Origin: JBGMEA01 sp963674555
GTDB lineage: Bacteria > Bacillota > Clostridia > Eubacteriales > Anaerofustaceae
Length of the DNA stretch: 64,000 bases
Assembly (NCBI GenBank): GCA_963674555.1
Contig: OY771429.1
Span: 1,798,001 to 1,862,000 of the forward strand
Direction of reading: 5' to 3'
This document shows positions 50,653 through 58,543 of the stretch, piece after piece. Within the stretch, counting starts at the first letter, position 1; each line of letters starts with the position of its first letter. A program made the translations under genes and the position numbers. The notes under the pieces were generated by a model that was given only the letters and a program-made list of their open reading frames with translations, was not told where the DNA came from and ran no database searches.

Positions 50653-51237
50653 TTATAAAAACAGCGATACGGCGCAAAATACCAACAGTAACGCCATGAC
50701 TGTGTTGAACGCTTTGCCGTATTTGCCGATGAACTTTTGAAAGATCGAACCGAACAGTGCCCAACTGCATGTCGAGGTAAGCCCGACTGTGGCGAGAAAA
50801 ACGATAAAACCCGCAAGCGCGAACATAGAATCGTAATGCGGGGCGATGAAAGTTGAGATGACCGTAATGCCGTATAGGATCACTTTCAAGTTAACGAACT
50901 GTAAAGCGAAACCCGTGGCGAATGTGTTGGTTTTTAAACCGCCCTCTTCTTCGGCATGGGGTTTGCTCTTATAGATTTTCCAAGCAAGCCATAGGATGTA
51001 TGCCGCGCCGATGAATGTCATGTACGGTTTGATCGTAGGGATCAATTTGAACAACGTAACGCTGAATACACCGCATAACGCCAAGATAATGAGGTCTCCG
51101 ATGTATACGCCGAAATTAAAAGGCAGGCTTTTTTTAAACCCGTAACGGCTCGCGTTTGACATCGACATGATGTTGTTCGGCCCGGGGGTAAAAGTTGTGA
51201 TCAAAACGTAGGATATAAATGCTGCAAAATTCGGCAT
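50653..51237 (-). CDS. LysE-family amino-acid exporter
   Basis: A 194-residue membrane protein with about six helices. The LysE/RhtB start is present: FISYVLITTFTPGPNNIMSMSNASRYGFKKSLPFNFG, which includes the PGP motif, and LQFVNLKVILYGI. Such proteins export amino acids or derivatives by proton exchange. The ATG at 51237 is used because the family begins here; the longer frame of 22 more residues is not family-like. Only a weak AGAGAGAG site precedes it. Substrate unknown. Confidence 0.88.
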   Translation of the reverse strand: MPNFAAFISYVLITTFTPGPNNIMSMSNASRYGFKKSLPFNFGVYIGDLIILALCGVFSVTLFKLIPTIKPYMTFIGAAYILWLAWKIYKSKPHAEEEGGLKTNTFATGFALQFVNLKVILYGITVISTFIAPHYDSMFALAGFIVFLATVGLTSTCSWALFGSIFQKFIGKYGKAFNTVMALLLVFCAVSLFL

Positions 51238-51441
51238 AGACTGTTCTCTCTCTTTCAAGTGCGTGATATACTTAAAATATTGAATTATTAATTTGTAGTA
51301 CAATCATATTTTATGTTGTGTGAAATGTCAATCCTTACAGCCGATAAGATCAACATGTGAGATAGGTCAAGAATTAATATGTCGCGTTACCGCATAGGAT
51401 CTATGTCGGGGTCAATAAATAAAGTATTAAGGAGATCGATC

Positions 51442-51807
51442 ATGAAAGTAAGAAGATTAAAAGCTATTTTTTCTTTAATTGTCGGTATTTCGATCCTTGC
51501 TTTATGGGGTATGCTTTTTAGCACAAACCAAATACCGGAATTGGCAACCGAGCCGTTTCGCATATCACTACATATTTTTTCGGAATTGTTGTTGGCTGTT
51601 TTACTCATAGCGACAGCCGTTTCGATTTGGAAACGATCGAAAAGCGCTGACAGATTATTCGTGTTCACGATGGGAGTGTTGTTGTATTCCGTGATCAACG
51701 CTGCGGGATATTTCGGACAAAGCGGGAGTATAGGGTTGATCGTGATCTTCGGGGTGTTGGCGATCTGTGCCGTGATATTGGTGTTGGTCAACGATAAAGA
51801 CTATTAG
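51442..51807 (+). CDS. Small four-helix membrane protein, unknown
   Basis: A 121-residue protein with four predicted helices at about 9-28, 44-64, 74-92 and 98-117. No recognised family. The ATG at 51442 follows AAGGAGATC; an upstream in-frame ATG (51379) has no binding site. A 33-base gap to the DUF1697 gene suggests a shared transcript. Confidence 0.65.
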   Translation: MKVRRLKAIFSLIVGISILALWGMLFSTNQIPELATEPFRISLHIFSELLLAVLLIATAVSIWKRSKSADRLFVFTMGVLLYSVINAAGYFGQSGSIGLIVIFGVLAICAVILVLVNDKDY

Positions 51808-51840
51808 GATGCCTTTTGACGAGTTTACAAAGGAGAATCA

Positions 51841-52389
51841 ATGAAAAAATATATCGCGTTACTGCGTGGGATCAATGTCGGGGGCAAAAATAAAGTGCCG
51901 ATGCCTGATTTAAGGGCATTGTTTGAAAAGAACGGTCTCTCAAATACATCGACTTATATCAACAGCGGTAACATCTTTTTTTCTTCGGATGAAGCCAATA
52001 AGACAAAACTCAAAGAAAAGTGCGAGACTTTGATAAAGAAGAAATTCGGATTCGATGTTCCCGTTATCGTTATTCCCGTTGAGGAGTTGCAAGACGCGTT
52101 GGACCATGCTCCGAAATGGTGGGGTGACGACGAAAAGGCTCGACACAACGCTATCTTCGTCATACCGCCCGTAACGGGTGAAGAAGCCTATAGACAAATC
52201 GGAGAGATCAAGCCAGAATACGAACAAGCCGCTTATTATGAAAATGTCATTTTTTGGTCGGCTCCGATAAAGACATTCTCGCGAACACGTTACGCAAAGA
52301 TCGTCGGAACAGCCTTATATAAAAACGTGACGATCCGAAACGCGAACACGGCTAAGAAATTGGCAAAGCTCGCAAAAGAAATACAGTAA
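51841..52389 (+). CDS. DUF1697 family protein
   Basis: A 182-residue protein with the DUF1697 start YIALLRGINVGGKNKVPMPDLR, the STYINSGNIFF strand and the C-terminal SRTRYAKIVGTALYKNVTIRNANTAKKL. The family is common in bacteria, of ferredoxin-like fold, and has no proven reaction. AAAGGAG precedes the start. Length is normal. It lies 36 bases before the cysteine-rich protein gene. Confidence 0.9.
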   Translation: MKKYIALLRGINVGGKNKVPMPDLRALFEKNGLSNTSTYINSGNIFFSSDEANKTKLKEKCETLIKKKFGFDVPVIVIPVEELQDALDHAPKWWGDDEKARHNAIFVIPPVTGEEAYRQIGEIKPEYEQAAYYENVIFWSAPIKTFSRTRYAKIVGTALYKNVTIRNANTAKKLAKLAKEIQ

Positions 52390-52425
52390 AGATACTCTGC
52401 ACAAAATATAAAGAGGTAAAAACGA

Positions 52426-53091
52426 TTGAAAACCTATTTTAATCCGGGCTGCGCATTAAGTCTATATAAGCCCGAACTTGAAAATAAGATATTGGATTTT
52501 TTGAACGCGCATTACAAAGAACGATACGGCATGATCGAGATGCATAAGATTTGTTGCAGGCATGATCCCAAATTGGAAGAAGGGTCTTTGATCATTAATG
52601 TATGCGCGGGTTGCGACAGAAGGTTTCGAAGTTTGTATGAAGGCATATCAACGATCTCTCTGTGGGAAGTGATCGATTCTTCGGATGCCTTTGACTATCC
52701 CGATTATAAAGGCTTGCAAATGTCCGTCCACGATGCTTGTCCCGTGCGGAAAAGACCCGCGGTACACGAGGCTGTCAGAAGTTTGCTTCATAAAATGAAT
52801 ATCGAAGTTGTAGAAACAGCGTTTCACGGCACAAAGTCCAAATGTTGCGGAGATGATTTTTACGGTAAAATACCGCTTGAGAAGGTGCATGAAAAAATGA
52901 AAGAACGCGCGGATGAGATGCCGTGCGAGGATGTGTGCGTATATTGTGTATCATGTGTTAAAGCGATGTATATCGGTGGTAAAACACCGCGCCACCTACT
53001 TGATCTATTATTCAAAGAGGACACCGACCCTCAAGTTTACGATACCGAAAAATGGCATGAAATGTTGCAAGAATATATTGATACGCACTGA
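52426..53091 (+). CDS. Cysteine-rich (CCG-domain) Fe-S oxidoreductase
   Basis: A 221-residue protein resembling HdrB/GlpC-type cysteine-rich (CCG) domains. Cys clusters are PGCALS near residue 8, KICCRHD near 44, VCAGC near 62, DACP near 107, KCCGDDF near 143, and CVYCVSC near 170; KTPRHLLDLL is the usual end of a CCG repeat. Such domains bind special [4Fe-4S] clusters and handle disulfides or menaquinone. It is short and single, so it may be a subunit. The TTG at 52426 is the start, behind AAAGAGG. Confidence 0.8.
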   Translation: MKTYFNPGCALSLYKPELENKILDFLNAHYKERYGMIEMHKICCRHDPKLEEGSLIINVCAGCDRRFRSLYEGISTISLWEVIDSSDAFDYPDYKGLQMSVHDACPVRKRPAVHEAVRSLLHKMNIEVVETAFHGTKSKCCGDDFYGKIPLEKVHEKMKERADEMPCEDVCVYCVSCVKAMYIGGKTPRHLLDLLFKEDTDPQVYDTEKWHEMLQEYIDTH

Positions 53092-53117
53092 AAATGAATA
53101 GATCGATAAAAATTTAC

Positions 53118-53146
53118 TTGACAAATCTAATTAAGTGAAATATAAT
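53118..53146 (+). promoter_or_regulatory. Consensus sigma-A promoter of arsR-like operon
   Basis: TTGACA (53118-53123), 17-base spacer and TATAAT (53141-53146): a perfect consensus promoter, which implies that a repressor is needed to keep it off. Confidence 0.85.
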
Positions 53147-53169
53147 TTAAATAAGCAATCACTTAATTA
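53128..53169. promoter_or_regulatory. ArsR-type operator half-sites
   Basis: TAATTAAGTGA (53128-53138) and its exact complement TCACTTAATTA (53159-53169), 20 bases apart. The left arm lies in the promoter spacer and the right one at the expected transcript start, so binding would shut the promoter. Confidence 0.65.
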
Positions 53170-53185
53170 AAATGAGGAGATAAGA

Positions 53186-53530
53186 TTGGACGAAGTCATA
53201 ACGATTTTAAAAGCGTTGTCTGATGAGACGCGCTATAAACTGATGGAAATGTTATTGAAACATGATTATTGTGTCAGGACTTTAGCGCACCATTTGGATA
53301 TTTCGGAATCCGCTGTATCACAACACCTAAAAGTATTGCGTAATGCAGGCTTGGTGCAAGGTATGAAGCGTGGTTATTACACACATTACAGAGCTGACCG
53401 CGATCTGCTTAACGAAGTCGCAGACCAACTGGCAGAGCTCAGCAAAACCGTTCCGATACAAGACGGTTGTCCTTCACACTCGGATAAAGATTGCTCATGT
53501 CACAAAAAGGAGGATAGGGAACATGCATAA
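53186..53530 (+). CDS. ArsR/SmtB-family metalloregulator with Cys/His-rich tail
   Basis: A 114-residue winged-helix repressor. DEVITILKALSDETRYKLMEMLL, DISESAVSQHLKVLRNAGLV and GMKRGYYTHYRAD show the ArsR fold. Cys29 in KHDYCVRTL lies at the classical alpha-3 metal site, and the last ~20 residues hold CPSH, CSCH and terminal His, a second metal site. It likely releases DNA on binding zinc, cadmium, copper or arsenic. The TTG at 53186 is used, behind GAGGAG. It overlaps the next gene by eight bases, so the small Cys/His protein is translationally coupled. Confidence 0.9.
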   Translation: MDEVITILKALSDETRYKLMEMLLKHDYCVRTLAHHLDISESAVSQHLKVLRNAGLVQGMKRGYYTHYRADRDLLNEVADQLAELSKTVPIQDGCPSHSDKDCSCHKKEDREHA

Positions 53531-53711
53531 AGAAAATTGCGAACACCCGGATAGGAAACCTGCTGACGGGCATTGCAGTGATGATCAAATGATGAAATGC
53601 CACGGTGAGGTCAGACATCAACATCATGATGGTTGTGAGCATCCGGAACGTAAACACGGCAAAGGCGAATGCAGTCACGCACAAAAGAAACAATGTCACG
53701 GACATGCGTAA
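53523..53711 (+). CDS. Metallothionein-like Cys/His-rich protein with two repeats
   Basis: A 62-residue protein made of two repeats of about 30 residues: NCEHPDRKPADGHC then KCHGE, and GCEHPERKHGKGEC then QCHGH. Each has C-E-H-P-(D/E)-R-K, a Cys ~8 residues on, and a CHG. With a His-rich linker (RHQHHD) this is a plausible sequestering protein for zinc, copper or cadmium. No known family in my memory. An AAGGAGG site lies in the arsR-like gene; the gene ends at a strong terminator. Regulation by the ArsR-like protein is implied by operon position. Confidence 0.8.
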   Translation: MHKENCEHPDRKPADGHCSDDQMMKCHGEVRHQHHDGCEHPERKHGKGECSHAQKKQCHGHA

Positions 53712-53719
53712 ATAAATAA

Positions 53720-53749
53720 AAAAACAATGGCGTAGTGCCATTGTTTTTT
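53720..53749. terminator. Intrinsic terminator
   Basis: AAAACAATGGC (53721-53731) pairs with GCCATTGTTTT (53737-53747), 5-base loop, T run following. Also between convergent genes. Confidence 0.88.
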
Positions 53750-53771
53750 ATTACGATCATAATGCTAAAGT

Positions 53772-54053
53772 CTATTTCCCGTCGTCCTCGGTGCAGTAAT
53801 ACATCTTGTCTAAATTGTACTTCTTGTAAACTTCGCATTCGGGGCATACGCACCCTTTTTCTTCTTCTATGCATGTGCTTTTGTCATACGCGCAGAAAAA
53901 GGTTTCCGCGTGCACTTTCTTTTCCATGTCGCTCATGACTAAAAGCGTATTGCCGGGCATATTCTTTATCTTACACGAAAAAGAATAACTCGGACACTTC
54001 TTCATGCAAAGACATTTGAACATGTTCTCTCTTGTCTTTTCAACATTTGACAT
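53772..54053 (-). CDS. DUF2769-like cysteine-rich protein
   Basis: A 93-residue protein with CLCMKKCPSYSFSCK near residue 14, TFFCAYDKSTC near 52, GCVCPECEVYKKYNL near 67, and a final YYCTE; this Cys spacing matches the DUF2769 pattern found in anaerobes, which may bind zinc or iron-sulfur. A GGGGG site precedes the ATG. It is convergent with the ArsR-like unit and lies just before a URO-D gene transcribed in the same direction. Function unknown. Confidence 0.8.
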   Translation of the reverse strand: MSNVEKTRENMFKCLCMKKCPSYSFSCKIKNMPGNTLLVMSDMEKKVHAETFFCAYDKSTCIEEEKGCVCPECEVYKKYNLDKMYYCTEDDGK

Positions 54054-54131
54054 AACATTACCCCCATATTTTTTATTGTTCTATTATTGATATTATACAC
54101 CAGATTCGGTTATTGACCAATGTTGTAAGAA

Positions 54132-54160
54132 AAAGAGCAGACTTTTGTCTGCTCTTTAAA
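54132..54160 (-). terminator. Intrinsic terminator after URO-D gene
   Basis: AAAGAGCAGAC (54132-54142) pairs perfectly with GTCTGCTCTTT (54147-54157) around a 4-base loop. Confidence 0.82.
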
Positions 54161-54168
54161 AATTTGTT

Positions 54169-55533
54169 TTATAATCTTGCGCGATCCACTCTGTTTGTAT
54201 ATTTTTCATATGCCGCGCGCATAAGCGGTTCCGCTTTGTCGCTGACCGGCGGATATACTTTCTTGAATTCGTCGAAAGGCACATAGTATTTCGATTGGAA
54301 TTCAGGATAGGTATGCGCGAATTTCTTGATAGAGTCTTCTTTTTTATCGGTCGTAACAAGTTCGCCCGCGTTGTCATACTTGCCGTTATCAAGCACGTAT
54401 TCTAAAACAGCAACATAATTTTCGGGGTTGATATCTTCAATGTTCAATGCGCTCTTATCGAAGCAGAAGAAGTAATTGCCGCCCGGGGCTAAAATATCCA
54501 TCAATTCTTTCGCTTTATCGATACATTGTTGCTTCGTTCCGGTCTTCAATAATGTGATCGGATAGAAACCGCCCAGTACCATTTTCTTACCAAGTTTATC
54601 TTTGAAGACTTGCGGATCACCGTATTCCATAAACATACGGGTCCCTTGCGGAAGATCCGCAAGATGATCAACGAATCTGGTCCAATCGTCTTCACAGAAG
54701 AGTTGCATGGGTTGTCCGCGTTCCGCGCAGATATGGCAGATTTTATAGAAGGTGGGCCAATAGAATTTTTCAAAGTCTTTCATACTTAGGAACGTCGCCA
54801 TATGTGTCATGATCATATTCATCCCAAGCGGTGTCGTTACGGTGTTCATCCCTTGCCATACGAGATAAGGCACGACCGCTTCGAGCGCTTCCAGTAGTTG
54901 TTCGGGTCTGCGTTTCATATCGATCGGTATTTTAGAAAAGCCTCTGTTCATATCGGCTATAAAATCAAAAGGTACTGATTGCCCCATTACACTTCCGGGG
55001 GGTGGATTGAAATATCCGTATCGTTCGATCATCGTTGCGTTTGCGATCGCGAACTCTCTTTGCGTGTCAGCTGCGGCCAAAGCTGCTTTCGTTTGGCTCA
55101 ACGCGCGCATGATTTCGCCTTCTCCGTAGGCCTCATAGGTACGGGGAACACTTGTTTCCAGCAAGAATTCATGCGGATTTTTGATAAAATCTTCATACTC
55201 GTCTTCGTACATATAAGACTCTTCGGGATGTTGGATCATCCCTGTTTTGCTCATCGTCATCGACCTTGAACGTTTAAACATCAATTCGATCGGATTTCTG
55301 GCAAAACCACCTGCAACTTTATCGCCTCTTGTGATCTCGCGTGCTTTTTCCATGATCTCGATCAATAACGGCGCAGTGTATGTATACTGGGTCGTCATTA
55401 GATCTTTGCCTGCGTACTGGATCAAAAACTCCATTGCCAAGCTATCCTGTACCGGGATCCTTTCGGGTATGACTCCCGTGCAAAGATCCATGTAGAGTTT
55501 GGTTCTAAACTCCTTTTGCGCTTTTGCGTCCAT
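54169..55533 (-). CDS. Long URO-D superfamily protein (paralogue of gene at 39698)
   Basis: A 454-residue protein of the long URO-D subtype. Shared with the 39698 protein are an N-terminal VIPERIPVQDS-like block, MQLFCEDDWTRFVDH, MFMEYGDPQVFKDKLGKKMVLGG, LAPGGNYFFCFDKSALNI and a C-terminal ~70-residue tail. No HxC zinc motif is present. The ATG follows AAGGGAGG. A near-perfect inverted repeat upstream (55557-55590) is a likely operator. The family role would be methyl transfer or decarboxylation; not shown here. Confidence 0.8.
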   Translation of the reverse strand: MDAKAQKEFRTKLYMDLCTGVIPERIPVQDSLAMEFLIQYAGKDLMTTQYTYTAPLLIEIMEKAREITRGDKVAGGFARNPIELMFKRSRSMTMSKTGMIQHPEESYMYEDEYEDFIKNPHEFLLETSVPRTYEAYGEGEIMRALSQTKAALAAADTQREFAIANATMIERYGYFNPPPGSVMGQSVPFDFIADMNRGFSKIPIDMKRRPEQLLEALEAVVPYLVWQGMNTVTTPLGMNMIMTHMATFLSMKDFEKFYWPTFYKICHICAERGQPMQLFCEDDWTRFVDHLADLPQGTRMFMEYGDPQVFKDKLGKKMVLGGFYPITLLKTGTKQQCIDKAKELMDILAPGGNYFFCFDKSALNIEDINPENYVAVLEYVLDNGKYDNAGELVTTDKKEDSIKKFAHTYPEFQSKYYVPFDEFKKVYPPVSDKAEPLMRAAYEKYTNRVDRARL

Positions 55534-55556
55534 ATATATCCTCCCTTGTTTGATTT

Positions 55557-55590
55557 AAACTCAATATCACACACATATAATATTGAGTTT
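55557..55590. promoter_or_regulatory. Operator-like inverted repeat before URO-D gene
   Basis: AAACTCAATAT (55557-55567) and its exact complement ATATTGAGTTT (55580-55590), 12 bases apart, end-to-start of the gene at 55533. No T run follows, so it is not a terminator; a regulator site is more likely. Confidence 0.5.
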
Positions 55591-55669
55591 TAGTGTTCAA
55601 CTTTCAAATTTAAGTATACTGTAAAGACAGATTTCGGTCAAGAAATTTACAAGGGAATATATTAAATTT

Positions 55670-56239
55670 TTATTTTTCTGAGTCTTTTTTTAGCATACGG
55701 TCCGACAATGTACTGATTGGACAAACGACACACCATGATCTGCTTTTATAGATCTGTGAGAGGATCAAGCCGAGTACGGTGGAAGTCATCATCACAGAGT
55801 AGATCCGATAAGACAGATGCGTCAGCCACGGTACGAAATTCATAAGTTCAACCAGTTGGGGCATTTGAAACGGGAGCGGAAAGACGATCAAGAAGCGCAG
55901 ATATTTCATCGGAAGTATCATTCCCGTAGCGACACCGATCGTGGACATGGTTACAAAAGATAAATTGAGAATGAAATAAATCAGTAAGATATCTTTTAAA
56001 TTGCCATTAACGATAAATTTAGGCAATGTACGAACTTTCCGTTTTTTGCGATTGCCTATTAACGAAAAGAAACTTGCTCTCGGGCAATAAGCCGTGCACC
56101 AAGTTTTTCTTCGATCACGCAGGACCAAAACGAAAGGAATGATCATGCAAAACACACCGAGTAACGCCAAGTGTATATTCACAAATCCGAGTAGGAAATA
56201 TATTAGAGTAAAAACATACAAATATTTGTTATTGCGCAT
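55670..56239 (-). CDS. Membrane polyferredoxin-like protein (NapH/NosR-type 4Fe-4S)
   Basis: A 189-residue membrane protein with about five helices and two CxxCP-like clusters on cytoplasmic loops: TWCTAYCPRASFFSL near residue 47 and SWCVVCPISTLS near residue 168. This matches NapH/NosR/CcoG-type 4Fe-4S membrane proteins that pass electrons from quinol to periplasmic or cytoplasmic partners. No nap or nos gene is near. GAGGT precedes the ATG. It has only two Cys pairs with the last Cys of a full cluster missing, so cluster type is uncertain. Confidence 0.78.
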   Translation of the reverse strand: MRNNKYLYVFTLIYFLLGFVNIHLALLGVFCMIIPFVLVLRDRRKTWCTAYCPRASFFSLIGNRKKRKVRTLPKFIVNGNLKDILLIYFILNLSFVTMSTIGVATGMILPMKYLRFLIVFPLPFQMPQLVELMNFVPWLTHLSYRIYSVMMTSTVLGLILSQIYKSRSWCVVCPISTLSDRMLKKDSEK

Positions 56240-56359
56240 AAGTACCTCAATAATTTTAATTTAGTTTATTATATGATATCCGTATGCGAAACTCTGTGAT
56301 CGTGTCACTTCCACACAAATGACTTTATTCACAATAATATTATTTGCAGGGAATTTCCA

Positions 56360-56388
56360 TTGACTATCCATATTCAAAAGAGTATACT
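56360..56388 (+). promoter_or_regulatory. Promoter of enolase-superfamily gene
   Basis: TTGACT (56360-56365), 17-base spacer and TATACT (56383-56388). Confidence 0.7.
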
Positions 56389-56408
56389 TGTTCACATAGC
56401 GAACAAGT
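56386..56408. promoter_or_regulatory. Operator candidate at enolase-superfamily promoter
   Basis: ACTTGTTC (56386-56393) and GAACAAGT (56401-56408) form a perfect 8-bp inverted repeat around 7 bases, overlapping the -10 and the start site. The FadR-like regulator encoded at 57779 is a natural candidate to bind here. Confidence 0.6.
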
Positions 56409-56437
56409 GAATATGTTCAAATGAAAGGAAGAGGACT

Positions 56438-57628
56438 ATGAAGATCATAAAAGTGGAAGTATTTCGTTTAAACTCAAAAAATAATATGCTTAACAGCCCG
56501 ATCGGATGTCGTATTCATACTGATGAAGGCATTTACGGCGACGGTGAAGCCGGTATGGCTTACGGCAGAGGTGGCACAGGCGCATACGGTATGCTCTGTG
56601 ACCTTGCGGAATTTGTTGTGGGGATGAATCCTTTGCAAACCGAATTGATCTGGGAAAAGATGTATAAGGAAACGTTTTGGGGGCAAAACGGCGGACCGAT
56701 CATTTTTTCCGCGATCGCTACGATTGATACGGCGCTTTGGGATATTAAAGGTAAATATTTTGATGTGCCGTGTTATGAATTGCTCGGCGGCAAAGTTAGA
56801 GACAAGTTGCGTTGTTACGCTAGTCAGTTACAATTCGGTTGGGGGCAATACGGTGTGAGCGAACAGTTGGCGGCTGTAACCCTTGAAGATTATGCGTATA
56901 ATTGTCGTTTGGCTTTGGATGAAGGTTACGATGCCATCAAAGTCGATTTTTTCGACAGAGATATCAACGGCGATCACTTGAATCCATTGATGCAAGGAGG
57001 ATTGCTCAGCGGCTCGACATTGAAAATGGTTGAAGACAGAATCCGAACCGTTCGCGAAACAGTTGGGGATGAAGTTGACATCATTATGGAAAACCACTCT
57101 TATTCCGATGCGCTCGGTGCTGTGCAATTAGCTAAGATAGCGGAAAAATACAACATATATGCTTTCGAAGAACCAAATACGCCGAATATCCAAACAAGTG
57201 AATATATCGCTCAACATACCGACATTCCGTTGGCTAATGGTGAGCGTATCTTCAGTCGTTGGCAATACGCGCCGTATTTCCAGCGTAATTTGATTCAATT
57301 AGCACAGCCTGATATTGGCAACTGCGGTGGTATCTCTGAAGTGAAAAAAATCTGTGATATGGCGTATGTTTATGATGTCGGGATTCAAGCTCATGTTGCG
57401 GGTAGTCCGTTTGCGACGAATGTGGCATTGCATCTTGAATGTACGATACCGAACTTTATGATCCATGAACATCATGTATGTAACCGTATGGAAACATCTG
57501 TCGGGCTTACAAAATATAACTTGCAGCCTGAAGACGGGTATTTCACGATCCCCGATCTGCCGGGACTTGGAAATGAGTTTTTACAGAGCGCGATCGATGA
57601 TGCGCGCATGTACAAAGTATTCGAATAG
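56438..57628 (+). CDS. Enolase-superfamily (mandelate racemase-type) sugar-acid dehydratase or racemase
   Basis: A 396-residue protein with the MR/MLE fold: capping domain at the start (IGCRIHTDEGIYGDGEAG), ATIDTALWDIKGKYF, the KxD-type AIKVDFFDRD, metal ligands in IMENHS, FEEPN and ANGERI, and a general-acid/base His in IQAHVAGSP. This pattern is of the galactonate-dehydratase/MR subgroup acting on acid sugars; the exact substrate is unknown. GGAAGAGG precedes the ATG. A FadR/GntR regulator gene follows, and an operator-like repeat lies at its promoter, which suggests substrate-controlled expression. Confidence 0.87.
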   Translation: MKIIKVEVFRLNSKNNMLNSPIGCRIHTDEGIYGDGEAGMAYGRGGTGAYGMLCDLAEFVVGMNPLQTELIWEKMYKETFWGQNGGPIIFSAIATIDTALWDIKGKYFDVPCYELLGGKVRDKLRCYASQLQFGWGQYGVSEQLAAVTLEDYAYNCRLALDEGYDAIKVDFFDRDINGDHLNPLMQGGLLSGSTLKMVEDRIRTVRETVGDEVDIIMENHSYSDALGAVQLAKIAEKYNIYAFEEPNTPNIQTSEYIAQHTDIPLANGERIFSRWQYAPYFQRNLIQLAQPDIGNCGGISEVKKICDMAYVYDVGIQAHVAGSPFATNVALHLECTIPNFMIHEHHVCNRMETSVGLTKYNLQPEDGYFTIPDLPGLGNEFLQSAIDDARMYKVFE

Positions 57629-57649
57629 ATCAATAATAAGCTCCTTTCT

Positions 57650-57693
57650 AAAAGCGTTCCTATCCTGTAACGGATCAATGGGAGCGCTTTTTG
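57650..57693 (+). terminator. Intrinsic terminator
   Basis: AAAAGCGTTCC (57650-57660) pairs with GGAGCGCTTTT (57681-57691) through 11 pairs with one G-U, a 20-base loop, and a T run. Confidence 0.8.
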
Positions 57694-57778
57694 TTTATTC
57701 ATCAGAGTAATCAATTGATTTTATTATTGGTATACATTAAGATAGATGTAGAAAAAGTCTAAACCGGAGAAGAAAGTT

Positions 57779-58543
57779 GTGGCTGTAAAGAAAACAAAAA
57801 ACAAAATAGAAAAAATATCGATCGTCGACCAGGTCTTTTCATCGATCAAACAAGATATCGTAGATGGAGTATGGAAGGTGGGAGAACGCCTTCCTTCCGA
57901 ATCTGAATTTGCTGATATTTTCGGTGTAAATCGTTTGAGTGTACGTATGGCTTTACAAAAATTAAGCGCGGTGGGCATCATAGAAACAAAAGTAGGTGAA
58001 GGCTCATTCGTTAAAGAATTCTCCATGCGTTCTTTCATCGATGAGATATCGGTGTTCTTTGAAGATGAAGAAAGTATGCAAGAAATCAAGGCTCTGCGTA
58101 ATTTGGTGGAAGTCGAGAGTACGCGTCTGGCAGTTATTTATGCAACAGATGAAGAAAAGGCTGTTTTAAAAGAACTTTTGGATGATTTTACTGAGGCAAA
58201 AAACAAGCAGACCAAGGATGTTGACAATGAAGCTTTGCGAGAAGCCGTCGTAGATGCGGATCTCGCATTTCATACACAGATCGTGAAAATGAGCCATAAC
58301 AGGTTATATCTCGAAATTTTCTATATGGTAAAGAAACTTGTCAGGCAGCATATTTATAATTTGATCACAAGACGCTCATTGGCGATTCGCGATAAGAATT
58401 TAGAGGAGCCGAATGAAAGTCATAGGATCGTATATGAAGGCATCATCAACGGAGATACATCAATATCCGAAAAAGCGTACCATGAGATCATCGATGTGAT
58501 CCCATGGGGCAATGTCGATCAAACAGACGCAGGGAGAAATTAA
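57779..58543 (+). CDS. FadR-type GntR regulator (FCD domain)
   Basis: A 254-residue regulator. An N-terminal winged helix of GntR type (VFSSIKQDIVDGVWKVGERLPSESEFADIFGV, NRLSVRMALQKLSAVGIIETKVGEGSFV) precedes an all-helical FCD domain with metal-type His in LAFHTQIVKMSHN and ESHRIVYEGI. FCD regulators sense small acids such as sugar acids or lactate. It most likely controls the enolase-superfamily gene just upstream. A GTG start follows GGAGAAG. Its promoter region also contains GTATAC at 57730, like the one at 56382. The CAT-like gene overlaps its stop. Confidence 0.87.
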   Translation: MAVKKTKNKIEKISIVDQVFSSIKQDIVDGVWKVGERLPSESEFADIFGVNRLSVRMALQKLSAVGIIETKVGEGSFVKEFSMRSFIDEISVFFEDEESMQEIKALRNLVEVESTRLAVIYATDEEKAVLKELLDDFTEAKNKQTKDVDNEALREAVVDADLAFHTQIVKMSHNRLYLEIFYMVKKLVRQHIYNLITRRSLAIRDKNLEEPNESHRIVYEGIINGDTSISEKAYHEIIDVIPWGNVDQTDAGRN

